Assembly (NCBI GenBank): GCA_964644695.1
Contig: CAZXWN010000001.1
Coordinates: 310,001-374,000, forward strand
DNA from: CAZXWN01 sp964644695 [NCBI: uncultured bacterium]
GTDB lineage: Bacteria > UBP4 > UBA4092
Direction of reading: 5' to 3'
DNA: 64,000 bases
Position numbers and translations under genes: made by a program. Of the stretch, positions 45,337-54,277 are shown piece after piece. The notes beneath the pieces were generated by a model. The model was not told the DNA's origin. It did not search any database and saw only the letters and a list, made by a program, of their open reading frames with translations. Within the stretch, counting starts at the first letter, position 1; each line of letters starts with the position of its first letter.

Positions 45337-45816
45337 CTAATTTTCACTATTTAAGATATCAATGGTTTGATCATCTGCAGTTCCCTTAACTTTATCTGGA
45401 CCTGCGGAAATGATATAAAACTTTCCGTTTGAATTAAGTGAATCATATTGATTTCCCCACGGGTCTTTTGGAATTGAATTATTACCTAAAGCCCCTGACT
45501 TTGCTAAATCATCAAGATTCTGTGGTAAAGCACCATTATGATCCACTCGATATAGTTCGACCCCATTTTTTATAGTCGATAAATCTGCTGCAGTTATTTT
45601 TGTTTTTGCCTTCTGTAGAGCTCCAATTTGGGTCTGTCCAGTTATACCGGCTAATCCTTGGTCAGTGTTTACTCCTAATTGGGCAGCTATTGTCTCTGGA
45701 GCCTTGTCATGTCGATAGCCACTCATGAATTCTGAAATGGAATCCTTGAAATAAAACCCTAATACAGCTAAACAAGCAAGAAAGATTAATATCTTTATTA
45801 GTTTTCCTAATGACAT
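45337..45816 (-). CDS. GspG-like (type II secretion pseudopilin C-domain) protein with a membrane anchor
   Basis: 159 residues. An N-terminal hydrophobic helix (about 5-24, KLIKILIFLACLAVLGFYF) without the prepilin G-F-T-L-x-E cleavage motif, then a soluble domain with the core-pseudopilin signature: DLSTIKNGVELYRVDHNGAL, PQNLDDLAKSG, DPWGNQY, FYIISAGPDKVKGTADD. The last block holds the Ca-binding loop of GspG. Missing prepilin processing suggests a free or membrane-tethered relative rather than a secretion-pilus subunit. Alone between rbsK (convergent) and glyS. AAGGAGT ribosome site. Confidence 0.75.
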   Translation of the reverse strand: MSLGKLIKILIFLACLAVLGFYFKDSISEFMSGYRHDKAPETIAAQLGVNTDQGLAGITGQTQIGALQKAKTKITAADLSTIKNGVELYRVDHNGALPQNLDDLAKSGALGNNSIPKDPWGNQYDSLNSNGKFYIISAGPDKVKGTADDQTIDILNSEN

Positions 45817-45900
45817 TTCATACTCCTTAAATATATCTTTGATTTATAAGGATTTCTTGTTCAGAGTATATTAGCAGATAAAATTTAGTATTCCTATTTT

Positions 45901-47994
45901 TTATTCCTCAATTACTAGACAACTAAAGTCTGCAATTTTATTGAATGAGTTTTCCATCATTTCCAGTAATGCTAAACGATTGTTGCGGATAGTATCATCT
46001 TTATCCATAACCATTACTTTCTCAAAGAATAAATCAATCGGCGTTCGTAACTTTGCTATTTCTTGTAAAGCCATCATATAGTTTTTTTCAGAACAGAACC
46101 TGTTAATTTCCCCTGTAATAACATTAATTGTTTTAAACAAATTGATTTCCGAAGAATCAATAAAATATGATTCATTGGGTTGTCCAAAAGTTTGTGCATT
46201 ATATTTTTCACGTGCTTGCTTCAAAATATTCATAGTTCGTTTGAATGCAACTGTTAAAGGATTGAAATCATCTGAATGTCTAATTGAGTGTAGAGCATCG
46301 CAACGAAGCAATGCATCACTGACATTTTTGAAATCTACTGATAAGGTGGCATCAATCGTATCATATGAATACTCTTTTTCCGCCATGAATGCTTTTAATC
46401 TATTAAGGAAAAAATCAAATACCGCATCATGTCCGGATGAAGCATCAATACCATCTGATACATATAATTCAATAGCTTTATCAATGATTTTCTCTAATGA
46501 AAGATTCCATTCAGGGTGATTTGCAATAATTCGAATAATACCATTTGCTGATCTTCTTAATGCAAAAGGATCTTCCGATCCAGTGGGTATCATTCCAATA
46601 CCAAAACATCCAATGATGGAATCCAATTTATCAGCTATTGATACAATAGAACCAATGAGATTGGATGGAAGTGGTGATTCAGGACCTTTCGGCAAGTAGT
46701 GTTCTTCAATCGCTAAGGCTACTTCTGAATCTTCACCATCGAAGTTTGCATAATGTTTGCCCATTACACCTTGTAGCTCAGTGAATTCTTTAACCATTTC
46801 AGTGATTAAATCAATTTTTGATAAATGAGCCGCCTTTTGTACATGACCAGTTTCAATAGAGGTTAATCCAACAAGTTCACCAACAAATTGACTAAGCTGT
46901 TCGATTCTCTTGGTTTTTTTGTCATAATTGCCTAGCTTTGCCTGGAATAAAAGACCAGATAGTTTGGGGAATTTATCTTCCAGCTTATTTTTGGTATCTT
47001 CTTTCCAAAAGAAATGTGCATCCGATAGTCTTGCTTCCAAAACCCTTTCATTTCCTTCTTTAATGAATCTCTCAGCATTCTTATCAGAATTATGAATTGA
47101 TATAAAACCAGAGTCTAAGTTTCCATTGTCATTTATTAATGGAAAATACTTTTGATGATGTTTCATTGATGTAATTAAAACATCTTGGGGAAGCTTTAAA
47201 TACTCCGGAGAAAAAGAACCCTGGATAATTGCCGGACATTCAACAAGATTGGTAACTATATCTAAAAGATTCTCATCATAATTCCTGGTTTCAGATTTAT
47301 TAAGCAATTGCCGGATTGAGTCTTTACGTTTGTTATGGTCTGCAATAACAAAGGCCTTTTCCAAAACAGACAAATATTCCAGTAGGTTTGCGGTTTGCAA
47401 AACTATTTGTTCATTTGCCCGGATTTTATGTCCATATGTAATATTAGAAGAGTCCACACCAGCTTTTGAATAAGTGATTACCTGATCGCCAAATAGTGCC
47501 ACAATCCAACGGAGAGGCCGAGCATATCTATATTGGGTTGCTTCCCAATACATAGACTTGGGAAAATTGATTTTAGTTAGTATTTCTTCACATAGATCAG
47601 GTAAAAGATCATATGTATTTAATCCCCCGACCATCTTTTTTACAGCAAGATATTCTCCTTTATCTGTCTGAATCTTAAAGGTATCTTCAATAGCGCAATC
47701 TTGATTCCGAGTGAAACCAGTGCCTGCCTTAGACAAAGTTCCATCAGGATTGAATGCTACTTTTGCTGGGGGACCAATAATTACCTTTTCAGATAAAGCC
47801 TGTTTATCCGAAACACTAGATACATGCAGAGTTAATCGACGTGGAGTCGAAAACCCTTTTATATCTTTAGCTTCCAGTTCATTATTTACGAACCACTTGG
47901 AGGCAATATCAACTATTTGTTCTCTTGCAGATGCAATATAGCCGGCAGGAATTTCTTCAGAGCCTAATTCGAGTAAAAAATCATGGCTAGACAC
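45901..47994 (-). CDS. glyS: Glycyl-tRNA synthetase beta subunit
   Basis: 697 residues, normal for the beta subunit of the alpha2-beta2 enzyme. Begins FLLELGSEEIPAGYI and includes FSTPRRLTLHV, WEATQYRYARPLRWIVAL, DLITEMVKEFTELQGVMGKHYA and DPFALRRSANGIIRI, all family hallmarks; the C-terminal ALC/anticodon-binding end is present. The alpha subunit gene glyQ, usually directly upstream, is absent: the upstream neighbour is the SurA-like gene, 11 nt away. Confidence 0.96.
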   Translation of the reverse strand: MSSHDFLLELGSEEIPAGYIASAREQIVDIASKWFVNNELEAKDIKGFSTPRRLTLHVSSVSDKQALSEKVIIGPPAKVAFNPDGTLSKAGTGFTRNQDCAIEDTFKIQTDKGEYLAVKKMVGGLNTYDLLPDLCEEILTKINFPKSMYWEATQYRYARPLRWIVALFGDQVITYSKAGVDSSNITYGHKIRANEQIVLQTANLLEYLSVLEKAFVIADHNKRKDSIRQLLNKSETRNYDENLLDIVTNLVECPAIIQGSFSPEYLKLPQDVLITSMKHHQKYFPLINDNGNLDSGFISIHNSDKNAERFIKEGNERVLEARLSDAHFFWKEDTKNKLEDKFPKLSGLLFQAKLGNYDKKTKRIEQLSQFVGELVGLTSIETGHVQKAAHLSKIDLITEMVKEFTELQGVMGKHYANFDGEDSEVALAIEEHYLPKGPESPLPSNLIGSIVSIADKLDSIIGCFGIGMIPTGSEDPFALRRSANGIIRIIANHPEWNLSLEKIIDKAIELYVSDGIDASSGHDAVFDFFLNRLKAFMAEKEYSYDTIDATLSVDFKNVSDALLRCDALHSIRHSDDFNPLTVAFKRTMNILKQAREKYNAQTFGQPNESYFIDSSEINLFKTINVITGEINRFCSEKNYMMALQEIAKLRTPIDLFFEKVMVMDKDDTIRNNRLALLEMMENSFNKIADFSCLVIEE

Positions 47995-48005
47995 GGGTTT
48001 AACTC

Positions 48006-48971
48006 CTATAAATTTTCGTCATAATAAATAACTTGGTATTTTTGTTTTAGATCATTTATCCAATTGTTGTAAAAAAGTTTTCCTTTTTCAGAAGCTAATT
48101 TATCCAGTACATCAACCTTTACTTGATCAAAACTTTTGATTTGACCAAGATGTTTGCTTTCAAGCTTTAATATGAATAATCCCTGATTAGTTGTAATGAT
48201 GTTGGAATAGGAACCTTCATTCAAGGTAAAAGCAGTGTCTTCTATCTCGGGAAGTGACTTTAACTGCCCCCGCAGAACAGGCGGACCAATTTCAATACCG
48301 TACTCGCTTTCACTAAACATTTTTGCTATTGATTCAAAATCATTTGTCTTCAAAAGATCATAAGCATCTTTAGCTTTTTTGTATTTTGCACTTTTTATTT
48401 CAGACGTAGTATTGGGGTCGTATTGAATATAAATATAACGAAAGCGTACAGAATCCCCAGTAGAATAGTCTTTCAGATGATTATTATAATAGCTTTGGGC
48501 TTCTTCGAGAGATATGGCAGTAACCTTCGAGTACACATATATATGAAGTAGTTGTAGGACTTGCCATTGCTCACTCAGCTTTTGTCGATATTCTTTTTCA
48601 CTTATATTTAGTTCTTTAAGTAATCTTTGAAATTTTTCTTCTCCACCATAAAGTTCTTTTTCTTTTGATAACTGAAGTTCAATTTGGTTGGCTTTGGGAA
48701 CAATCCTTTTTTGAGCGGTTTCATTCATGATCAGTCTGTTTTCAACAATAGTATCTAATACACGCCGCTTAGCTTCACGGGATGAGAGGCCGACTGTTAC
48801 TACAGACAATGAAGGCTTCATCATTTCAAGAGATAAATCAGATTGTGTAATAGTAAGATTCCCAACCTTCGCTAAAATGGTGGAATTATTCTGAGCAGAT
48901 ACTTGGATTGATAAAGATATTGCCAACAAAAAAACAGCTATGAAAATAAACACAGTATGTTTTTTGTACAT
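48006..48971 (-). CDS. SurA/PpiC-like periplasmic peptidyl-prolyl isomerase
   Basis: 321 residues. Signal peptide (VFIFIAVFLLAISLSIQVSA), N-terminal SurA-like helical domain (REAKRRVLDTIVENRLIMNE) and a parvulin domain about 170-285 with VRFRYIYIQYDP, AKMFSESEYGIEIGPPVLRGQL, and TTNQGLFILKLESK. Assists folding of outer-membrane proteins in the periplasm; consistent with a diderm cell. Six nt downstream of the response regulator gene and 11 nt upstream of glyS. Confidence 0.85.
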   Translation of the reverse strand: MYKKHTVFIFIAVFLLAISLSIQVSAQNNSTILAKVGNLTITQSDLSLEMMKPSLSVVTVGLSSREAKRRVLDTIVENRLIMNETAQKRIVPKANQIELQLSKEKELYGGEEKFQRLLKELNISEKEYRQKLSEQWQVLQLLHIYVYSKVTAISLEEAQSYYNNHLKDYSTGDSVRFRYIYIQYDPNTTSEIKSAKYKKAKDAYDLLKTNDFESIAKMFSESEYGIEIGPPVLRGQLKSLPEIEDTAFTLNEGSYSNIITTNQGLFILKLESKHLGQIKSFDQVKVDVLDKLASEKGKLFYNNWINDLKQKYQVIYYDENL

Positions 48972-48977
48972 TCGTAA

Positions 48978-50372
48978 TTACTCCGTTTGAATAAAATCAT
49001 GAGGATCAATATTGTAACTCTGCAGTTTATCTTTGAAGTTATTTCTGTCCATGTCTGCCATCTGTGCTGCCTGGGATATATTTCCATGCGTAGTGCTTAA
49101 TAAATCACTAAAATACTGTTTTTCAAAGCTTTCCAATAATAACTTTTTTGCATCACGGTAAGGAATATTGTAAAAATGATCCTTATCAGAACTGGAATTA
49201 TTATTACCCGGCATGGTGTAGTTGAAATCATTCAATCCCAACTCATTATTCAAACATAATACCACAGCACGCTCTATAAGATTTTCCAGTTCACGAACAT
49301 TTCCTGGATAATCATATTGTTGCAGAAATGTTATGGCATCGGGTTTGATTCTATTAATTGCTTTACCGCACTCTTGAGAATACTTGTTTATGAAGTGTTG
49401 TATTAAATCAGGGATATCTTCAGGGCGTTCTCTCAAAGGAGGAATATTAATCGGAACAACATTCAACCGAAAATAGAGGTCTGATCGAAATGTTCCTTCT
49501 TTAACCAGTTTTTTTAGCGGTCGATTTGTCGCTGCAATAATACGGACATCGGCTTTTTTAACATGAGTACCCCCAACGGGTTCAAATTCCTTTTCCTGTA
49601 AAACCCGAAGTATTTTACCCTGCAAAGATAAACTCATATCCCCAATCTCATCAAGGAAAAGAGTTCCACCTTCAGCTAATTCAAATTTTCCCGGTTTAGT
49701 ATAAGTGGCATCAGTAAAAGCACCTTTGACATGTCCAAATAATTCGCTTTCAAGAAGTGTGTCAGGAATTGCCACACAATTGACTTTTATCATTGGTTTA
49801 TCACGACGAGGACTGTTGTCATGAATGGCTCTGGCAACTAATTCCTTACCTGTACCGCTTTCACCCGTGATGAGAACTGTACTAAATGTTGGTGCTACTC
49901 TTCTAATCAATTCAAAAACACTTTTTATTGCTGGACTGTGTCCAATAAAATTCTTAAATGGATGTGTTTGATCTATTTCATCTCGAAGATATGCAATTTG
50001 TCTTTGCAGCCGGTTCATTTCCAGTGCTTTTTTTACTAATAAGACAACCTCATCATTTTCATATGGTTTCTTTAAGTAATTAAAAGCACCTTCTCTCATG
50101 GCTTCAATGACATCGTCCACCGTCGCATGTGCTGTAATCATCATCACAGGAAGAAGTGGATTCATTTTTTTTATGTGATGCAGCAAGTCCAAGCCTGTCA
50201 TCTTAGGCATTCGGACATCGGATATGACCAAATCAAAATCTTCCTGCTGGAGTAGGTCCAGAGCTTCCTGTCCGTTAGATGCTGTCAGAATTTGATAGCC
50301 TTCAAACTCTAAGAGCATTTTTATCGAGCCGCGGACATGTTCTTCATCATCAACGATAAGGATCTTCGCCAT
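48978..50372 (-). CDS. NtrC-family sigma-54 response regulator
   Basis: 464 residues. Receiver domain with acidic pocket VDDEEH and phospho-acceptor Asp52 (VISDVRMPKMTG); AAA+ domain with GESGTGKELVARAIHD, the sigma-54 contact loop in the common variant GAFTDA, and GTLFLDEIGDMSL; C-terminal Fis-type helix-turn-helix (GNISQAAQMADMDRNNFKDK). Activates sigma-54 promoters; targets unknown. Its ATG overlaps the kinase stop by one base, so they form a two-component pair. Confidence 0.95.
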   Translation of the reverse strand: MAKILIVDDEEHVRGSIKMLLEFEGYQILTASNGQEALDLLQQEDFDLVISDVRMPKMTGLDLLHHIKKMNPLLPVMMITAHATVDDVIEAMREGAFNYLKKPYENDEVVLLVKKALEMNRLQRQIAYLRDEIDQTHPFKNFIGHSPAIKSVFELIRRVAPTFSTVLITGESGTGKELVARAIHDNSPRRDKPMIKVNCVAIPDTLLESELFGHVKGAFTDATYTKPGKFELAEGGTLFLDEIGDMSLSLQGKILRVLQEKEFEPVGGTHVKKADVRIIAATNRPLKKLVKEGTFRSDLYFRLNVVPINIPPLRERPEDIPDLIQHFINKYSQECGKAINRIKPDAITFLQQYDYPGNVRELENLIERAVVLCLNNELGLNDFNYTMPGNNNSSSDKDHFYNIPYRDAKKLLLESFEKQYFSDLLSTTHGNISQAAQMADMDRNNFKDKLQSYNIDPHDFIQTE

Positions 50373-52102
50373 TATGAAATACTCCTGAATTTATCTACTA
50401 AAGGGAGGTAAAGAGTAAAAGTTGTCCCTTCACCAGGTACACTGTCAACCTTAATTCTTCCATGGTGATTTTCAATGATCTGATTGGCTACGGATAATCC
50501 AAGCCCCGTTCCTTCATCTCTGGTTGTAAAAAACGGGTCAAATATTTTTTTAAGAACATCTTCAGATATTCCGGGCCCCTGATCTTTTACAGCAATTCCA
50601 ATCATATGGTTGTTTACATTATCAGCAAAACTGATTTTCAATGTGCCACCTTCACTCATTGCCTGGCATCCATTTAACACCAGGTTTAAGAGTACTTGTT
50701 GCAGTTGATTCGGATCTGCAGCAATCATCCCCTTAGGATTTGAGTCAGGAACTTCAAAATGGTAATTTTCTGAAGAAAACTGTGTTTGTGCCAATTGAAT
50801 AGTCCTATGAATTACATCAAGAGGATCTACTTCTTTAATCTGAGGTTCTCTCGGTCGTGCGAAATCAAGAAATTCCTGGATAAAATCATTAAGACGATTT
50901 ACTTCATCAATAATGATTTTAATGATGGATAATTCCTTTTCACCCTTCAAAAAACGATCTCTCAGAATGGCTGCATAACTTTTGATTGACCCCAAGGGGT
51001 TTCTGATTTCATGCGCAACACCTGCTGAGAGTTTTCCTAAAGAAGCCAGTTTTTCTTGACGATTCAATTGCTGTTCAAGTTCTCGCATTTCTTTGAGCTT
51101 AAAAGCCATTTGATTGTATGAATGGGCCAGGTTTTGTATTTCATCGCCAGATTTTATTTTTATCTGATAGTCAAGATTTCCTTTAGATACTTCATCCACG
51201 CCTTTGGACAATTCCTGAACTGGCTTAGATATTGAGCGAGCAATAATAAGTCCTAAAATGATAGCTACAATTGCGCTGACACCCACCATGAGACCATAAA
51301 ATGAATATTTGTATTTACTCCACACTTCCCCCACAGTAGAGCGGGGTATCCCTAAAAAGATAGCGCCAATGACATTATCTTTTTTGTCTTTAAGTGGTTT
51401 CACTATAACTTGAAAGGGGACATTACTGACCAGTAATCTTTCTGTACGGAAAGTTGTCTTCTGATCAAGAACTACAGTATTCATTCTTTGACTGGCTGGG
51501 TCTTTAGGATTTACCTTAAAGGGAGGTTCAAGCAGAGATGCCTGAACATTAGGTATAAAGCCTGGGATAGCATCAACCATACCGTCTTTTACCCAAGCAC
51601 CTACTTTAACTCCACCAAGAATTTTACCCTGTTGTCTAATGACACCAATTGATGAAACCATGACTCCAACGGTTTGGGTTTGAGTCGTTGTAATTGTATA
51701 TCCTTGCCAAACAGGATTTGCTTTTTCAATTAATACCTTTTTGTCAGGCACATAATCTTTAAGTTGTTGCGGTGATAATAATTCAATATCATTCACACGC
51801 TTATCAGTTTTTTTGAGAGTTTCTCCATACTCCTGCATTCGCTTAATTAATGCAGCGCTGTTCCATTGGGCGACATTCTTGATAATGATTTTATCTTCAG
51901 CCAGGATGGTTGATGGAATAGCCGTTCTTGATGTTAATGAAGAATATTGTTTATCAACAAGATTTATTGCATTATCTAGCTGGTTGTGAGCTTCAAGATT
52001 CAACCATTTTTCATTCAAATTTATAGTCAAATATACCGAAGCCAACATTGGAAGCGTTCCAACCACAAGAAAGGCCAATATCAATTTTGTTTGAATTTTC
52101 AT
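50372..52102 (-). CDS. Sensor histidine kinase (Cache-HAMP-HisKA-HATPase)
   Basis: 576 residues from ATG 52102; the frame extends to a TTG at 52126, inside nadK. First membrane helix about 5-25, large periplasmic sensor (about 30-260, double-Cache-like, VGVMVSSIGVIRQQGKILGG), second helix about 265-285, HAMP, then LSAGVAHEIRNPLGSIKSY with phospho-accepting His364, and the ATP lid GPGISEDVLKKIFDPFFTT with GTGLGLSVANQII. NtrB/AtoS-like. Partner of the sigma-54 regulator just downstream. Ligand unknown. Confidence 0.92.
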   Translation of the reverse strand: MKIQTKLILAFLVVGTLPMLASVYLTINLNEKWLNLEAHNQLDNAINLVDKQYSSLTSRTAIPSTILAEDKIIIKNVAQWNSAALIKRMQEYGETLKKTDKRVNDIELLSPQQLKDYVPDKKVLIEKANPVWQGYTITTTQTQTVGVMVSSIGVIRQQGKILGGVKVGAWVKDGMVDAIPGFIPNVQASLLEPPFKVNPKDPASQRMNTVVLDQKTTFRTERLLVSNVPFQVIVKPLKDKKDNVIGAIFLGIPRSTVGEVWSKYKYSFYGLMVGVSAIVAIILGLIIARSISKPVQELSKGVDEVSKGNLDYQIKIKSGDEIQNLAHSYNQMAFKLKEMRELEQQLNRQEKLASLGKLSAGVAHEIRNPLGSIKSYAAILRDRFLKGEKELSIIKIIIDEVNRLNDFIQEFLDFARPREPQIKEVDPLDVIHRTIQLAQTQFSSENYHFEVPDSNPKGMIAADPNQLQQVLLNLVLNGCQAMSEGGTLKISFADNVNNHMIGIAVKDQGPGISEDVLKKIFDPFFTTRDEGTGLGLSVANQIIENHHGRIKVDSVPGEGTTFTLYLPLVDKFRSIS

Positions 52103-52113
52103 AATTAGTCTTG

Positions 52114-52995
52114 TTAGACTCCCCAATTTAACTTAGTCTGGAGAATTTGAAAATAAGTCCTATTGGTAGATATTAGTTTAATACTCTGTGAGGATTTCTG
52201 TACGATGACACGATCGTGTGGCTGAAGATGTAAACCTTCTTGTCCATCCAGTGTTAAATAAGTTTCATTCTGAGGAGTGGCTATCTCAATTTCAACAACA
52301 TCAGAGCCATTAATAATCAATGGCCGGTTACTTAAGGTGTGGGGGCATAATGGGGAAATGATGAGTGCGTCCATTGTGGGATAGACAATAGGACCCCCTG
52401 CAGATAATGAATGTCCAGTGGATCCTGTTGGCGTGGAAATAATGAGTCCGTCGGCACGATATTCATTAACTAACTGTTGATTGATGTGGATCCGAAGTTT
52501 AATGATACGAGAAAGAGTATCCCTGGAAATGACTACATCATTTAATGCCTGTTGCTTCCAAACTGTGTGTAAATCATCATTATCTGAAGCTTTTCTCAGA
52601 ATCGAAGCCTCCATCATAATGCGATTATCACATTCATATTCGTTGGCCAGGATGCTCTCCAGCTTATGATAGAGTTCTCCCACAGAAGTGTTTACTAAAA
52701 AGCCCAAAGTGCCAAAATTAACTCCCAAAACAGGACAAGAGCCATAGGCTTTTTTTCTGGCACCCCATAACAATGTGCCATCACCACCCAGAACAATAAT
52801 CAAATCGGAGTCCTGATGTAACTTTTCAATTTCTGTTAATTGATAAGGCTGGGGGACAAATCCCTTTAACTCATCCGTGACAATAACCTGACATTGTTTA
52901 TCTGTAAGCCATTGACAAAGCCGCTGAATTTCCAAAAGAGCATTTGGCTTTTTCAGATTAGCGATAATACCGATGCGTTTGGCAGAGTTACTCAT
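52114..52995 (-). CDS. nadK: NAD kinase
   Basis: 293 residues. ATP-dependent phosphorylation of NAD to NADP. Contains LIIVLGGDGTLLWGARK, GVNFGTLGFLVNT, NEYRADGLIISTPTGSTGHS and PLCPHTLSNRPLII, the family's core. Lies 28 nt after tlyA; these two are commonly linked in other bacteria. Confidence 0.96.
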   Translation of the reverse strand: MSNSAKRIGIIANLKKPNALLEIQRLCQWLTDKQCQVIVTDELKGFVPQPYQLTEIEKLHQDSDLIIVLGGDGTLLWGARKKAYGSCPVLGVNFGTLGFLVNTSVGELYHKLESILANEYECDNRIMMEASILRKASDNDDLHTVWKQQALNDVVISRDTLSRIIKLRIHINQQLVNEYRADGLIISTPTGSTGHSLSAGGPIVYPTMDALIISPLCPHTLSNRPLIINGSDVVEIEIATPQNETYLTLDGQEGLHLQPHDRVIVQKSSQSIKLISTNRTYFQILQTKLNWGV

Positions 52996-53023
52996 TTAAC
53001 AAGCATCCTTTTGGATAAAAACA

Positions 53024-53776
53024 TTAAGGTTTTTGAGCCCAAACTAAAAATTCGATATTCCCAGCCGGTCCATGGATCGGGGATTCCATGTTCCCATGGA
53101 CAATAAAACCCGTCTTATTCAAAAAATCCAGAATATCATCTAAAACAGCTTGCCTTACATCAGGGTCACGAACAACCCCAGAACCTTTACTGATTTCTTT
53201 TCGTCCCGCTTCAAATTGGGGCTTTACTAATGTTATTAATGTACCACCAGATTTTAAAATTGAGTATATATTGGGAAGGATCAGTTTAATAGAAATAAAT
53301 GATACATCCATAACAACCATGTCCAATGGTTCAGGGATGTGTTCATCGGATAAGAACCGGGCGTTGAGTTTTTCCAGGACAACCACTCGTTCATCTTGTC
53401 TTAGATTGATATCCAGTTGACCGTATCCCACATCTACGGAATAGACCCGTTTTGCGCCAGTCTGTAACAGACAATCGGTAAAGCCACCCGTGGAAGCGCC
53501 AATGTCTCCGCAAATCAAGTCCTTAGGGGAAACTGGAAATCTCTCAAGAGCCGCTTGTAATTTAAGACCACCCCGACTGACAAAAGGTAATGTGTTTCCT
53601 TTGATTTCGATTACTGCATCTTGAGCAACCGGTTCACCCGATTTATCTATCTTGTTTCCATTGACATAGACAATCCCAGATAGAATTAACGCTTGGGCTT
53701 TTGTTCTGGAATCACAAAGTCCCAATTCGCACATTCTTTTATCGAGTCTATCTTTTCGGTTGGATTGAGGTTTCAC
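53024..53776 (-). CDS. tlyA: TlyA-family 16S/23S rRNA 2'-O-methyltransferase
   Basis: 250 residues. N-terminal S4 domain (RLDKRMCELGLCDSRTKAQA) and an FtsJ-like SAM domain with CGDIGASTGGFTDCLLQ, VVMDVSFISIKLILP and VKPQFEAGRKEISKGSGVV. TlyA methylates rRNA (C1409/C1920 in mycobacteria); some members are called hemolysins, for which there is no evidence here. First gene of the tlyA-nadK-kinase-regulator-SurA-glyS run on the minus strand. Confidence 0.94.
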   Translation of the reverse strand: MKPQSNRKDRLDKRMCELGLCDSRTKAQALILSGIVYVNGNKIDKSGEPVAQDAVIEIKGNTLPFVSRGGLKLQAALERFPVSPKDLICGDIGASTGGFTDCLLQTGAKRVYSVDVGYGQLDINLRQDERVVVLEKLNARFLSDEHIPEPLDMVVMDVSFISIKLILPNIYSILKSGGTLITLVKPQFEAGRKEISKGSGVVRDPDVRQAVLDDILDFLNKTGFIVHGNMESPIHGPAGNIEFLVWAQKP

Positions 53777-53845
53777 TGTTGTATCTCATTTTATCACAAG
53801 GTATCACGCGTTATTGAAAGACAAATTGATATGAAATTATGGGGA

Positions 53846-53885
53846 AATGGACATCGAACAAGATCGATCTCGTTCGATGTCCATT
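53846..53885. repeat. Dispersed palindromic repeat, copy D (longest)
   Basis: Arms AATGGACATCGAACAAGATC (53846-53865) and 53866-53885 match over 40 bp with a single mismatch, which would be G-U in RNA. Lies between divergent tlyA and the leu promoter, just upstream of the latter. Read through on the plus strand it gives GHRTRSISFDV. Confidence 0.95.
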
Positions 53886-53908
53886 CGATGGATGTGAAGG
53901 ATAAGGTG

Positions 53909-53937
53909 TTGACAAGTAAATCCTTTTCATGGAGAAT
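53909..53937 (+). promoter_or_regulatory. Promoter of the leu T-box transcript
   Basis: Consensus TTGACA (53909-53914), 17-nt spacer, GAGAAT (53932-53937, four of six matches). The T-box leader begins within about 10 nt downstream, with AATGAAGAGGAGTAG, so placement agrees. Confidence 0.65.
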
Positions 53938-53942
53938 GAATT

Positions 53943-54230
53943 TAAGACAATGAAGAGGAGTAGTAAGTCTTTATTCAGACTCATGAGAGAACCGGGTTAG
54001 GTGAGAGCCGGTAGCTGAAAAGACTGAACTCGCCTTGGAGTCGCGTGAACGAACAACACATGTTGATAGACATGAAAGTAGTTTACGACGGGTTCGACCG
54101 TAATATCGTTTAACAAGTCTTTTCCAGAGAGTGTGGAAGAGAAAAGCAGGGTGGTACCACGGGCTACTGTTAAAACCGCAGTATTTCGTCCCTGGCCGAC
54201 TCAATAATGTTGGCCAGGGACTTTTTGTTT
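53943..54230 (+). promoter_or_regulatory. T-box riboswitch (tRNA-Leu sensing), with terminator, ahead of leuA
   Basis: Stem I contains the specifier-loop motif GAACTC, with Leu codon CTC at 54029-54031. The canonical T-box sequence AGGGTGGTACCACGGGC is at 54148-54164; its UGGU bulge would pair with ACCA of an uncharged tRNA having discriminator A, as tRNA-Leu does. A strong terminator follows: GTCCCTGGCCGAC (54188-54200) with 54209-54221, then TTTTTG. The antiterminator forms when T-box bases pair with the 5' part of the terminator stem. The result should be read-through into leuACD when leucyl-tRNA is low. A minus-strand ORF across this region is coincidental. Confidence 0.93.
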
Positions 54231-54277
54231 TAACACCCCGGCTCTGACCGGGTAAAACCATATAGGAGGTACCAACC

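Noticed and set aside
48978-50372. GAFTDA instead of GAFTGA as evidence that the regulator cannot act with sigma-54
   Set aside because: GAFTDA is a frequent variant in functional NtrC-family proteins.
5084-53885. The palindrome as a LexA (SOS) box, since it contains CGAAC and GTTCG
   Set aside because: The Gram-positive LexA site has CGAAC and GTTCG four bases apart; here 12 bases separate them. The four loci are not typical SOS genes.
53693-53953. An 86-codon plus-strand ORF starting inside tlyA
   Set aside because: It is the frame opposite tlyA extended through the stop-free palindrome; no start signal and no family resemblance.
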